This document shows positions 55,508-63,941 of a DNA stretch of 64,000 bases, one piece after another. Both the position numbers and the translations under genes were made by a program. The notes beneath the pieces are model-generated. The model saw nothing but the letters and a program-made list of their open reading frames with translations. It did not search any database and was not told the DNA's origin. This stretch comes from Phycisphaeraceae bacterium (GTDB lineage Bacteria; Planctomycetota; Phycisphaerae; Phycisphaerales; SM1A02), in the NCBI GenBank assembly GCA_019636755.1, contig JAHBWZ010000005.1, positions 1 through 64,000 of the forward strand, in the 5' to 3' direction. Every line of letters starts with the position of its first letter. Positions within the stretch are counted from its first letter, which is position 1.

Positions 55508-56574
55508 CTGCCACGATTCTCGGCTCCACCGCCGCCATGCTCGCGCAGCTTGCCCCGTTCCGTTCCGACGACGCGGCGGGCCGGACGTTCTGGCTTCCGC
55601 CGGGCGTCTCCAGCGAGGCAGCGCAGGTCGACTGGGTCTTCTACCTGATCTACTGGATCTGCCTCTTCTTCTTCGTCCTCGTCGTCGCCCTGATGGTGCT
55701 GTTCGCGTGGAAGTACCGCCGGACGCGCGCCGGGACGTGGGCGCCGGGACCGACCCACAACACGCCGATCGAAGTGACGTGGACGATCATCCCGCTCCTG
55801 CTCGTCATCGTGATCTTCTACGTCGGTCTCAAGGGCTACGTGAATCTCATCGAGGTTCCGGCGAACGCGTACGAGGTCAACGTCGTGGCGCGGAAGTGGA
55901 CCTGGGAGTTCCGCCATCGCAACGGCGCGACTGAGGCGAATGTCCTGAAGGTTCCCCGCGGACAGCCGGTCAGATTGACCATTCAGTCGGACGACGTCCT
56001 TCACTCGGTGTTCATTCCCGCGTTCCGGATCAAGCAGGACGCCGTGCCGAACCGGACGACGTATGCATGGTTCCAGGCGGACCGGGCCGGCACCTACCAG
56101 CTCTTCTGTACGGAGTACTGCGGGACGCAGCACTCGTCGATGACCGCGATGGTCCTCGTGCTGGAGCCGGAGGAGTTCGAGCGGCAGATAGCGGCGGATG
56201 CGGCGTGGATCGACCAGGTGCCGGAGGAGCAGCTCCACATGGCCGGATTCCGTCTCTTCGCCCGCTGCGCCTCCTGTCACTCCCTCGACGGCCGTCGACT
56301 CACCGGTCCTTCCTTCTGGGAGACGCACGACAAGTGGGGCACCTCGCAGACGCTGGAGGCCGGCACCGGAACGGTCAGTCGCGTGGTGGACGAGAACTAC
56401 ATCCGCGACTCGATCCTGATTCCGCAGCAGGACATCGTTCCCACCTATCCGCGCAGCATGCCGTCCTTCCAGGGCCAGTTGAAGGCCAGGGAGCTGGACG
56501 CACTGATCGCATTCATCCGCCGGCTCGACGAGGTCGTCGACCGCTCCGGCAAGCCCGTCTCCGGGGTCAACTGA
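55504..56574 (+). CDS. coxB: caa3 oxidase subunit II with fused cytochrome c
   Basis: A 356-residue subunit with two N-terminal transmembrane helices. The cupredoxin domain has D-D-V-L-H-S-V and [12 protein letters not shown] near residue 202, the complete CuA ligand set. A C-terminal cytochrome c domain carries C-A-S-C-H at about 256, which makes the enzyme a caa3 type. It receives electrons from ACIII. It begins in an ATGA overlap with the sco gene. Confidence 0.93.
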   Translation: MTATILGSTAAMLAQLAPFRSDDAAGRTFWLPPGVSSEAAQVDWVFYLIYWICLFFFVLVVALMVLFAWKYRRTRAGTWAPGPTHNTPIEVTWTIIPLLLVIVIFYVGLKGYVNLIEVPANAYEVNVVARKWTWEFRHRNGATEANVLKVPRGQPVRLTIQSDDVLHSVFIPAFRIKQDAVPNRTTYAWFQADRAGTYQLFCTEYCGTQHSSMTAMVLVLEPEEFERQIAADAAWIDQVPEEQLHMAGFRLFARCASCHSLDGRRLTGPSFWETHDKWGTSQTLEAGTGTVSRVVDENYIRDSILIPQQDIVPTYPRSMPSFQGQLKARELDALIAFIRRLDEVVDRSGKPVSGVN

Positions 56575-56599
56575 CGTCTCCGTTCTGCAGGTCGCCGCC

Positions 56600-58297
56600 A
56601 TGACCACTCTCACACCATCCCGTCCGGCATTCGCCCCGAGCAATTACCTGACGCACTCCCGCGGCGTGCTCTCGTGGGCGATGACGCTCGATCACAAGCG
56701 GATCGGCATCATGTACCTGCTCGGTGTGCTGGGATCGTTCCTGCTGGGCGGCATCTTCGCGCTGCTCGTGCGGACCGAACTCATCTGGCCCGGCCAGACC
56801 ATCATGACCGCCGATCAGTACAACCGTGCCTTCACGCTGCACGGCGCGATCATGGTCTTCCTGGTCATCATCCCGTCGGTCCCCGCCGCGCTGGGCAACT
56901 TCGTCCTGCCGATCATGCTCGGGGCGAAGGACGTGGCGTTTCCCAGGCTGAACCTGGGTTCGTTCTACCTCTGGGTGCTCGGCGCGGTCCTCGCGGTCCT
57001 CGCCATGCTCTCCGGCGGCATCGATACCGGATGGACCTTCTACACGCCGTACTCCATCGAAGCGGACCGGCAGGGCGTGATCTGGGTGGCATCCGCCGTC
57101 TTCATCCTGGGATTCTCGTCGATCTTCACCGGCATCAACTTCATCGTCACGATCCACCGGCTCCGACCGCAGGGCATGACCTGGTTCCGGATGCCGCTCT
57201 TCCTCTGGGCCCTGTATGCGACCGCGGTCATCCAGGTCCTCGCGACGCCCGTGCTCGGCATCACCGTGCTGCTTCTCATGGTGGAGAAGGTCATGGGCAT
57301 CGGGATCTTCGACCCGTCGCTCGGCGGCGACCCGGTCCTCTTCCAGCACTTCTTCTGGTTCTACTCCCATCCGGCGGTCTACATCATGATCCTGCCGGCG
57401 ATGGGCATCGTGTCCGAACTGATCTCGGTGCACAGCCACCGGCACATCTTCGGCTACCGGTTCATCGCGTTCAGTTCGGTCGCCATCGCGATCTTCGGGT
57501 TCCTGGTCTGGGGACATCACATGTTCGCCAGCGGCCAGTCACCGCTGATGAACGCGCTCTTCTCCATGATCACGTTCAGCGTGTCGATCCCGTCGGCGAT
57601 CAAGGTCTTCAACTGGCTCGCCACCATGTACCGCGGGCGGATCAGCCTGAACACGCCGATGCTGTACGGCCTCTCGTTCATCTTCATCTTCACGATCGGC
57701 GGCCTGACCGGCATCCCGCTCGGCACGCTGGCGACGGACATCCACCTCCACGACACCTACTTCGTGGTAGCGCACTTCCATTACGTCATGATGGGAAGCG
57801 CCCTCATCGCGATGATCGGCGGCATGCATCACTGGTGGCCGAAGATGACCGGGCGGATGTACAGCGAGACCGCCGGCCGGATCGGCGCCATCGGCGTCTT
57901 CCTCGGCTTCAACTTCACGTTCTTCCCCCAGTTCATGCTCGGCAGCCTCGGCATGCCGCGCCGGTACTTCGACTACCAGGCCGGGTTCAGCCAGGACCTG
58001 ACGGAACTCTTCCACGTCTATCACTTCCTCTCGACGCTCGGCTCGTACTTCATGGCGCTGGCGTTCTTCTGGACGGCCGGATACCTGCTCCATTCCCTCT
58101 TCCGCGGCGAGCGTGCGCCGGCGAATCCGTGGGGCGGCGCGAGCCTGGAGTGGAAGTGCAGCAGTCCGCCGCCGCACGACAACTTCGCCGAGCAGCCGGC
58201 GGTCGGCGACTGCTATGACTACGACCAGATCGAGTGGGACGAGGCGGCGAAGGGCTACCGCTTCCGAGAGAACTACACGCCCGCCGCGGCACACTGA
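56600..58297 (+). CDS. coxA: caa3 oxidase subunit I (A2 type)
   Basis: A 565-residue subunit with 12 transmembrane helices. Low-spin heme His is in [10 protein letters not shown]. CuB ligands are in F-Y-S-H-P-A-V-Y near residue 255 and G-H-H-M-F-A-S-G-Q near 305, and the heme a3 His is in A-H-F-H-Y-V near 391. The Y-S-H-P-A-V form lacks the D-channel Glu of H-P-E-V and has the Tyr-Ser pair typical of A2-type oxygen reductases as in Rhodothermus. It pumps protons while reducing O2. Confidence 0.93.
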   Translation: MTTLTPSRPAFAPSNYLTHSRGVLSWAMTLDHKRIGIMYLLGVLGSFLLGGIFALLVRTELIWPGQTIMTADQYNRAFTLHGAIMVFLVIIPSVPAALGNFVLPIMLGAKDVAFPRLNLGSFYLWVLGAVLAVLAMLSGGIDTGWTFYTPYSIEADRQGVIWVASAVFILGFSSIFTGINFIVTIHRLRPQGMTWFRMPLFLWALYATAVIQVLATPVLGITVLLLMVEKVMGIGIFDPSLGGDPVLFQHFFWFYSHPAVYIMILPAMGIVSELISVHSHRHIFGYRFIAFSSVAIAIFGFLVWGHHMFASGQSPLMNALFSMITFSVSIPSAIKVFNWLATMYRGRISLNTPMLYGLSFIFIFTIGGLTGIPLGTLATDIHLHDTYFVVAHFHYVMMGSALIAMIGGMHHWWPKMTGRMYSETAGRIGAIGVFLGFNFTFFPQFMLGSLGMPRRYFDYQAGFSQDLTELFHVYHFLSTLGSYFMALAFFWTAGYLLHSLFRGERAPANPWGGASLEWKCSSPPPHDNFAEQPAVGDCYDYDQIEWDEAAKGYRFRENYTPAAAH

Positions 58298-58322
58298 TCC
58301 GCGATTTCGGAGCCAACGACCG

Positions 58323-58745
58323 ATGGGCCATCGACCTGCATCTCAGACCGCCGGGCAAGAGGCGGCCGGACACGGAGCGGAAGCGCACGCCCATGGCGGG
58401 CACGGCGCGGTGGGTCACGTTGCACCGCTCCGCGCGCTCATCGGGACCGGCGCAGCGCTGCTCGTCCTCACCTGGCTCACCGTGGCGGTGACCAGGGTGG
58501 ACCTCGGGGAACTCAACATCTTCGTCGCACTGGGCGTGGCGACGGTGAAGGCCGGCCTGGTCATGCTCTTCTTCATGCACCTGCGCTGGGATCGACCCTT
58601 CAACGCGATCGTGTGCATCGGGTCCATCGCGTTCGTGGCGCTCATGATCGCATTCACGATTCTCGACACCGCCGAGTACCAGGACACGATCAATCCCGGT
58701 GATGCAAAGGCGGTCCGGGAGACGATCGAATCGCTCGGCAACTGA
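58323..58745 (+). CDS. caa3 oxidase subunit IV
   Basis: A 140-residue protein with a His-rich N-terminus (G-H-G-A-E-A-H-A-H-G-G-H-G) and three hydrophobic segments, including L-V-M-L-F-F-M-H-L-R-W, the signature of prokaryotic cytochrome oxidase subunit IV (COX4/CtaF-type). The His-rich tract may bind metal. It follows coxA by 25 bp and ends just at the probable start of subunit III. Confidence 0.82.
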   Translation: MGHRPASQTAGQEAAGHGAEAHAHGGHGAVGHVAPLRALIGTGAALLVLTWLTVAVTRVDLGELNIFVALGVATVKAGLVMLFFMHLRWDRPFNAIVCIGSIAFVALMIAFTILDTAEYQDTINPGDAKAVRETIESLGN

Positions 58746-58798
58746 CGCGGGACGCATTCCGGAACGACGCTGAGCGCGAGCATGCCCGTCGCTTCGGC

Positions 58799-59335
58799 AT
58801 GCTGCTGTTCCTCGCGTCGCTCGGGGCGCTCTTCGCGGCCTCGGTGATCGGCTGCGGCTGGATCCGCGTGCAGCTCGAGCAGGAGGGCGCGTGGCCCGAC
58901 GCGCTGCCCGCGCTGCCGCCGGTGCTTTTCCTCACCCTCCCCGTGCTGGTGGTGATCAGCGTCCTGCTGCATCGCGCGGCGACGGCGACGGCGCCGGGCG
59001 TGGTCCGCCGGATGGCGGACCGGGCCCTCGCGGGCGGCGCGGTGTTCGTGGCGATCCAGGCGTTCGCGTGGCGGTCGTGGACGGGGCACATGTCGGCGTC
59101 CTTCGAGATCGCCGAGGGCGCGCGGCTGGCATCGACGGCGTTCGGCCTGCTCAGCGGCCTGCACGCGGCGCACGTGCTGGGCGGACTCGTCGCGCTGCTC
59201 CTGCTGCGGCGCAGCGCGGCGGGCCCGCGCGGGTCCGCGCTGGCGCGATCGGTCGCGGCGTACTGGCACTTCCTGGGCGGGGTCTGGCTGGTCCTGCTGG
59301 TGGCGATGCTTGCGCTTCTGACACCGGCGGTGTGA
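58799..59335 (+). CDS. caa3 oxidase subunit III
   Basis: A membrane protein of 178 residues from this ATG, with five hydrophobic segments and the subunit III signature L-H-A-A-H-V-L-G-G-L and Y-W-H-F-L-G-G-V-W-L-V. Upstream of the ATG the same frame reads D-A-F-R-N-D-A-E-R-E-H-A-R-R-F-G, matching the normal N-terminus of the family. That would require a CTG start at 58742, overlapping the subunit IV stop as CTGA and giving 197 residues. ATG 58799 is reported as the conservative start. Confidence 0.8.
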   Translation: MLLFLASLGALFAASVIGCGWIRVQLEQEGAWPDALPALPPVLFLTLPVLVVISVLLHRAATATAPGVVRRMADRALAGGAVFVAIQAFAWRSWTGHMSASFEIAEGARLASTAFGLLSGLHAAHVLGGLVALLLLRRSAAGPRGSALARSVAAYWHFLGGVWLVLLVAMLALLTPAV

Positions 59336-59389
59336 ATGGCTCAGGCTGAGACACCCTCAGCGTCACCACCCGACAGCACGCCTGCTGCC

Positions 59390-59460
59390 TCACGCGGACC
59401 GGAGACCCGGCAGCATCAGCAGGTCGGCGAAGCCGACAGCGCCGTCACCGTCACGGGGGC
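59390..59460 (-). pseudogene. Orphan dockerin-module remnant
   Basis: On the minus strand the frame reads R-D-G-D-G-A-V-G-F-A-D-L-L-M-L, then diverges to P-G-L-R-S-A and stops. This is one dockerin loop plus half of its helix, ending where the L-L-A-A-W-G block should be. There is no start codon or gene body upstream. Confidence 0.55.
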
Positions 59461-59552
59461 CCTCTGCGACCTGTACGCCGGGCGATCCGGATGGACGCCC
59501 GCATGCGGTGGTGTGCCTTGACGCGCCGGCGGGCGGCCACTATCGTCTCCTC

Positions 59553-59570
59553 CTGAGAATGCGTTCTCAG
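59553..59570. promoter_or_regulatory. Fur-family-like palindrome upstream of the surface-protein cluster
   Basis: CTGAGAA (59553-59559), TGCG, TTCTCAG (59564-59570) is a perfect palindrome. The TGAGAAt core resembles operators of Fur-superfamily metal regulators, usually TGA-N9-TCA; here the spacing is one base longer. It lies 60 bp before the next gene. Confidence 0.45.
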
Positions 59571-59630
59571 CAACGACCAGCCCCGGTCCGGCCACCGGCG
59601 CCACCGTCGCCCGGCGGTGCGGCACGGGGC

Positions 59631-60110
59631 ATGCGCCGCCGGACATCGATGGTCGCCCGTGTGCTCGTGATCGTCGCGATCGCGGCGATGGCCGGTGGCG
59701 CCAGGTGGGTGCACCTTGCGCACGGGCATGGTGGGAGCGCCTGGAACGCGCCAGGGGACGAGCGCACCACCGGAGAGGTCGATGCGCACGGCGGCCAGCG
59801 CGGCAGCGCATCGGGCGCTCGTTGCTGCACCGGTGCGTGCTGCGGTCGCGTGCACGGATCGGTCGGATTGACAGTGCTGCGGACCGATGGCGATGGCGAC
59901 GGCGACGAGCCGGTGCCCCTGGATGAGCACTCGCCGGACGATTGCGGGATCTGCACGCTCCTGGCGTCGCTGGCGTGCGCTGTCCCGGCCGTGCCCGCGG
60001 CGCCGCTGCTGCCGGGCGCGGTCGACATCGCCTGTCCTGTCCCCGCGCAGCGCCGGTTCGTCTCGACCGTGTCCGGCCCGCGAAGGCCGCGGCCGCCGCC
60101 GGTGATCTGA
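59631..60110 (+). CDS. Exported Cys/His-rich small protein
   Basis: A 159-residue protein with a signal peptide (V-A-R-V-L-V-I-V-A-I-A-A-M-A-G-G-A). H-L-A-H-G-H-G-G, C-C-T-G-A-C-C-G-R-V-H and D-D-C-G-I-C-T-L-L-A-S-L-A-C follow. The last resembles the D-x-C-x-x-C-x-x-L segment of short DUF2946-like exported proteins linked to copper; this is a weak match. ATG 59631 (or 59649) is preferred because the longer GTG 59508 frame would contain the palindrome. Confidence 0.55.
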   Translation: MRRRTSMVARVLVIVAIAAMAGGARWVHLAHGHGGSAWNAPGDERTTGEVDAHGGQRGSASGARCCTGACCGRVHGSVGLTVLRTDGDGDGDEPVPLDEHSPDDCGICTLLASLACAVPAVPAAPLLPGAVDIACPVPAQRRFVSTVSGPRRPRPPPVI

Positions 60111-60334
60111 GCCGCATGCGCTGCGTCTGACTCGGCAGCACGGTGCGTGGGGCGTTGCCCGCGCGACGTGCAGCGCCGTCGCCGCCGCGCGATGTCGTTC
60201 GCGCCGTTCACGCGTCGTCCACCCGGATCGCGCGCTGGCCGCGTCCGTCACGTCGCATGGCGTGACGGAGCCGCGACCGGCGGGTTCGCGTCCGTCGTCC
60301 CAATCCCCTCACACCTGCATCGGGAGCCGACGTC

Positions 60335-61108
60335 ATGTCGTCGCATACTCGTGCGTTCACGCTGACGGAACTGATTCTCGTTGTCGCGATCATCGCCGTC
60401 CTGGTCGGGATCGCCGTGCCCGTCGTCGGCCGGGTCCGCCACCTCGGTCGGGTGACGGGCTGTCTCTCCAACCTGCGACAGGTCCAGATGGCCCACATGG
60501 CGTGGGTGGCGGAGAAGCGCGGCCGCTTCGTCGAGGTCGGGCTGGGACACGGCGGCGCCGATGACCTCGCCGCGACGTGGGTGAATGCGCTGCGGCCGTA
60601 TTACGACGATGAGCGCATCCTGCGATCACCGCTCGACCGCTCGTCACACTGGCCGCCGGGCAGTGGCCCGGACAGCGGCGTTCCGATTCCGCCATCGACC
60701 GACCGGTACCGGCGCTCGAGTTACGGCCGCAACAACTTCCTCTCGGCCACTCTCTCGCCGAGCGAGCGACCGGCCGACCGGCTGAGCGCGGTGGTGAATC
60801 CGGCGGCGACGGTCGACTTCCTGATGCTCGCGTTCAGCGGTCCCTACGCGGGCTCCGACCATGTGCACGTGGAGACGTGGGTGGTGCCGGGCGCACCGGA
60901 CGAGTCCCCGGCGCTCGCGTCCGCGCAGGTCGCCATTGCCGCAGTCGGCGGGCCGGAGGCGTCCTGGGAGTCCCGTGCGAACTGGGGGTTCCTGGACGGC
61001 CGCAGCGCGACGCACCGGTTTGCGGAGGTCTTCCGGTCATTCGAGCGCAACCGGATGGACCCGGAAGTGGCGGCGAAGACGGTCGTCATGGACGCGATGA
61101 GTCGGTAG
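60335..61108 (+). CDS. Stand-alone pseudopilin of the metal-box cluster
   Basis: A 257-residue prepilin. The leader M-S-S-H-T-R precedes A-F-T-L-T-E-L-I-L-V-V-A-I-I-A-V-L-V-G-I-A-V-P, with Phe+1 and Glu+5. It continues with L-S-N-L-R-Q-V-Q-M-A-H-M-A-W and a C-terminal W-G-F-L-D-G-R-S-A-T-H-R-F element, the D-G motif of planctomycete prepilin families. GGGAG lies about 9 bp before the ATG. Like the pseudopilin at 37871 it sits beside a dockerin gene, here 61218-62006. Confidence 0.8.
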   Translation: MSSHTRAFTLTELILVVAIIAVLVGIAVPVVGRVRHLGRVTGCLSNLRQVQMAHMAWVAEKRGRFVEVGLGHGGADDLAATWVNALRPYYDDERILRSPLDRSSHWPPGSGPDSGVPIPPSTDRYRRSSYGRNNFLSATLSPSERPADRLSAVVNPAATVDFLMLAFSGPYAGSDHVHVETWVVPGAPDESPALASAQVAIAAVGGPEASWESRANWGFLDGRSATHRFAEVFRSFERNRMDPEVAAKTVVMDAMSR

Positions 61109-61217
61109 TGCATCAGCGTACGTCGCCGGCGTCGCTGACGCCGTCCGTCCGTACACATCGATCGCAGGCGCGAGCACAGGGACGGCTCGCGCCGCTGAAG
61201 CAGCAGAGGAGTCCAGC

Positions 61218-62006
61218 ATGCATCCATTCCGCACCAGGATCGTGGCAACAGCGACGGTGATTGCGTGCATCGTCGTCGGCGCCGCGCACGGTCAGCACGA
61301 TGGAGACATCTTCGTCGATGTCGTCGACGCGCGGATCGTCACCGGTACAGTCGGCCCCGGCGGTGCCGCCCAGGTCCCGTACCGCGTATTCGCCGGTCAG
61401 TTCGGGCCCGCACACTTCGCGTCCGATCCCGGCTTCGACGCGCCGGCGGGGACGTTCCCGGCAGGGACCCGCGTCGGCTTCAACGTGCTTGCCACACTCG
61501 AGCGGTGGAACGGCGACGGCTTCGACCCTGCCTCCGGCGAGACACTCACGATCTCCTTCTTCACCTCCCAGGTGACCACCGCCGATGGCCCTGTTCCCGG
61601 CTTCGACATCGCCGTGCAGGCGAACGGCGGATGGCACCGCCACCTTGGTTTCCTCCTCAATCCACCGCCGGACGAGGGCACGCCATCGCCCGGCGTCTAT
61701 CGCCTGTCGCTCGAGCTCTACTCGACGGCGGCGGCGATCGGCACGTCCGATCCGTTCTGGATCCTGTTCCTGAGCGGAGGCGACACCGCATCGCATGCGG
61801 CGGCGATCGCGTGGATGGAGGGGGTGCTCGCCTGTCCGGCGGATCTGGACGGCGACGGCAACGTCGGATTCACGGATCTCCTGGCGCTGCTTGCGGCGTG
61901 GGGGCCGTGCGCGCCGGGACCGTGCGCGGCGGACCTCGATGGCGATCAGCAGGTCGGGTTCGCGGATCTCCTGGCGCTGCTCTCGGTCTTCGGTCCCTGC
62001 CGCTGA
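61218..62006 (+). CDS. Secreted dockerin protein, homologous body to 62065-62766
   Basis: A 262-residue protein, well started (GAGGAGTCCAGC before ATG), with a signal peptide ending near residue 27 (A-A-H-G-Q). The body has G-D-I-F-V-D-V-V-D-A-R-I-V-T-G-T-V, Y-R-V-F-A-G-Q-F-G, F-A-S-D-P-G-F and L-E-R-W-N-G-D-G-F-D, which line up with the next gene. The end carries two dockerin loops (D-L-D-G-D-G-N-V-G-F, D-L-D-G-D-Q-Q-V-G-F). It is likely co-regulated with the genes on either side. Confidence 0.85.
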   Translation: MHPFRTRIVATATVIACIVVGAAHGQHDGDIFVDVVDARIVTGTVGPGGAAQVPYRVFAGQFGPAHFASDPGFDAPAGTFPAGTRVGFNVLATLERWNGDGFDPASGETLTISFFTSQVTTADGPVPGFDIAVQANGGWHRHLGFLLNPPPDEGTPSPGVYRLSLELYSTAAAIGTSDPFWILFLSGGDTASHAAAIAWMEGVLACPADLDGDGNVGFTDLLALLAAWGPCAPGPCAADLDGDQQVGFADLLALLSVFGPCR

Positions 62007-62064
62007 CGCGGCGCGATCACGGTATCCGGTTGTTCCTGGTCACCTTCACTCCAAGGAGTTCACA

Positions 62065-62766
62065 ATGCTCGCACATGGACGGCACTCCCGCATGCGCAGG
62101 GTTCCTCCGATCGTGCTCACCGTGGTCATGGCCACATCCGTCGTCTCGGCAGACGGCGTTCATGGCGACGTCTGGCTGCGCGTGGCGGGCGATCAGCTTG
62201 TCACGGGACTGGTCGACGAGGACGGCACGCCGGTCGAGTCGGCGTGGCGCGTCTTCGCGGGAGAGTTCGGCGAGGATCCGCGCTTTCCGTTCTTTGCAGA
62301 TCACCCCGGCTTCCGCCTGTTCGGCGGATCAGTCGCGCCCGGTTCGCCGTTCACGATCAACATCGCCGGTCCCGTTGAGCGCTGGACGGGCGCAGGCTTC
62401 GGCGCGACGCCTTCGCTCATGACGATCGCCTACGGACCTGGCAGCGTGACGAGCGGTGGGGGATACGTGTCCGGGTTCCAGTGGCATGCCGACGCACGGG
62501 GAGGGTTTCACGGCCACTTCGACCTGGAGATCCACCAGGACGGCGGCGATCCCGAGGACGGGATCTACCTGCTCCCGCTTTCGATCAGCAGCGACATCGC
62601 GACGGCGACGCCGGTGTTCTGGTTCGTGATGAACCTGGGCGCGGATGAGCGCGACCACGAACGGGCGATCGACTGGGTGATCACGAGGCTGGTGCCGGGG
62701 CCTGGCGCCCTCCCGCTGTGCGTGCTCATGGCGTGCGCGGGCGTCAGAAGCCGCAGGCGACGATGA
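62065..62766 (+). CDS. Secreted protein with variant C-terminal sorting signal
   Basis: A 233-residue protein with a signal peptide ending near residue 28 (S-V-V-S-A-D-G). Its body is related to the preceding dockerin protein (G-D-V-W-L-R-V-A-G-D-Q-L-V-T-G, W-R-V-F-A-G-E-F-G, F-F-A-D-H-P-G-F, V-E-R-W-T-G-A-G-F). Instead of a dockerin it ends V-P-G-P-G-A-L-P, a hydrophobic helix (L-C-V-L-M-A-C-A-G-V) and R-S-R-R-R-R, a PEP-CTERM-like anchor. AAGGAGTTCACA precedes the ATG. Gap to the previous gene is 58 bp. Confidence 0.8.
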   Translation: MLAHGRHSRMRRVPPIVLTVVMATSVVSADGVHGDVWLRVAGDQLVTGLVDEDGTPVESAWRVFAGEFGEDPRFPFFADHPGFRLFGGSVAPGSPFTINIAGPVERWTGAGFGATPSLMTIAYGPGSVTSGGGYVSGFQWHADARGGFHGHFDLEIHQDGGDPEDGIYLLPLSISSDIATATPVFWFVMNLGADERDHERAIDWVITRLVPGPGALPLCVLMACAGVRSRRRR

Positions 62767-62769
62767 CAG

Positions 62770-62797
62770 TTGACGCCGCGGGGGGGGGGGGTAAAGT
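62770..62797 (+). promoter_or_regulatory. Promoter-like site with a 12-G spacer tract
   Basis: TTGACG (62770-62775) and TAAAGT (62792-62797) are separated by 16 bp, of which 12 are an unbroken G run (62780-62791). The site is the only promoter-like motif before the gene at 62961, giving a leader of about 155 nt. Confidence 0.55.
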
Positions 62798-62960
62798 AGC
62801 CGTCGGAGCTGCACGCAGGCCGACGGTGCCCCTCTCTCCCGGGGTGGTCAACCAGGCGGGGCGGATTCATCGCAGCGGATGTGGGAATGCGCGCGCCGAC
62901 CGGGCCCGTGCGTGCACGCCCGGCTGACACGGTGCCCGGGATCAGGAAGGAGTCAGGGTG

Positions 62961-63830
62961 ATGTCGTCCATCGAGAGGAGCGCACGCGCGCGTCTGCGGC
63001 CGTCCCTCGTGGTCGCGCTGCTGATCGTGGTGACAGGCGTCGCCGGGAGCGTCGCAGAGGCCGCGGAGGGCAAGGAACGGCTTCTGCCCGGCACGCCGCT
63101 GCGCCTCATCCTGGAGGCAGCCTTCTCCGAGGGCGGATCGTTGGTCATGGCATCGGAATACGCGGACCGGGCACTTCGACGGATGAGAGGCGAAGCGGTT
63201 GAGCCGATTGACCCGTCGTGGTACGCCTTCGCGGATCCCGAGTGCGCACGGCTCCTGTCCCCGGACTCGGCGCCGTACGAGATCGTGGTCCGCGCGTTCG
63301 AGTCTGGTGGCTGGTCACCGGAAGGGGCCGAGCTGCTGGCGGCGCTGGCGGTGCTGCATGAGCTGGGCGGCTCACTGCCCCCCCCGGCGACAGCAGAACC
63401 TCGCGGCCTGGATGATCTCACGGTCACCGCGTCCGAGGTGTGGGCCGCCGTCGGGGGCGCCAGCGGCGTGCAGACGTGCCTCTTCTTCAGGGTCGCGATC
63501 CGGTACTGCACGCCGACGGGGCAGATGGTGGAGGAATGGCGGTACATCAATCTGCCCTGCTGGTCGCAACGTTGGACGCAGAGTGCCTGCGTCATCGCGT
63601 GTACCTATCCCACGAACTTCCCATGGGCGCGCCTGCGTGGCGGCGCGGCGTGCCCGGAGGTCGATGCCCAGTGCTTCTGGCTGAGCATCAAGGGGAAGCA
63701 GGTGTCCCGGCCGTGCGATACCCCGGGACAGATGTCATGCGATTGCCTGCCGTCGGCCGGCGACTGTCCGGCATGGAACATCCAGTGCTTCGACCTGAAC
63801 GGACCAGACGACCGCCCGTCCTGCAACTGA
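62961..63830 (+). CDS. Secreted cysteine-rich protein, unknown
   Basis: A 289-residue protein with a signal peptide (about residues 1-36, L-V-V-A-L-L-I-V-V-T-G-V-A-G, ending A-E-A-A). The N-terminal half is helical (L-L-P-G-T-P-L-R-L-I-L-E-A). The C-terminal half has at least ten Cys residues, among them Q-T-C-L-F-F, R-Y-C-T-P, L-P-C-W, S-A-C-V-I-A-C, Q-C-F-W, M-S-C-D-C-L-P and I-Q-C-F-D, suggesting disulfides. AAGGAGTCAGGGTG lies before ATG 62961; GTG 62958 is an alternative. No family was recognised. Confidence 0.7.
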   Translation: MSSIERSARARLRPSLVVALLIVVTGVAGSVAEAAEGKERLLPGTPLRLILEAAFSEGGSLVMASEYADRALRRMRGEAVEPIDPSWYAFADPECARLLSPDSAPYEIVVRAFESGGWSPEGAELLAALAVLHELGGSLPPPATAEPRGLDDLTVTASEVWAAVGGASGVQTCLFFRVAIRYCTPTGQMVEEWRYINLPCWSQRWTQSACVIACTYPTNFPWARLRGGAACPEVDAQCFWLSIKGKQVSRPCDTPGQMSCDCLPSAGDCPAWNIQCFDLNGPDDRPSCN

Positions 63831-63861
63831 CCGGCGCGGATGGCTCGCGGTGCACAGTCGA

Positions 63862-63899
63862 ACGCCGGCCGGCATCCCGTGCGGGATGCCGGCCGGCGT
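63862..63899. terminator. Strong hairpin terminator shared with convergent mscL
   Basis: A perfect 17-bp stem (ACGCCGGCCGGCATCCC with complement) and loop GTGC is followed by GGCTTTCTG. It lies between the + gene ending at 63830 and the - gene ending at 63942 and could stop both. Confidence 0.75.
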
Positions 63900-63941
63900 G
63901 GCTTTCTGATCGACAGCGCGGCGGGCGTGCCCGCGCGCCGC

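Noticed and set aside
59336-59521. 61-codon plus-strand frame right after subunit III
   Set aside because: Its ATG directly follows the stop of subunit III, but the composition is low-complexity and the opposite strand explains it better as a dockerin remnant.
59508-59630. Upstream GTG extension of the Cys/His-rich protein
   Set aside because: It would place the perfect palindrome at 59553-59570 inside the coding region and has no signal-peptide logic.
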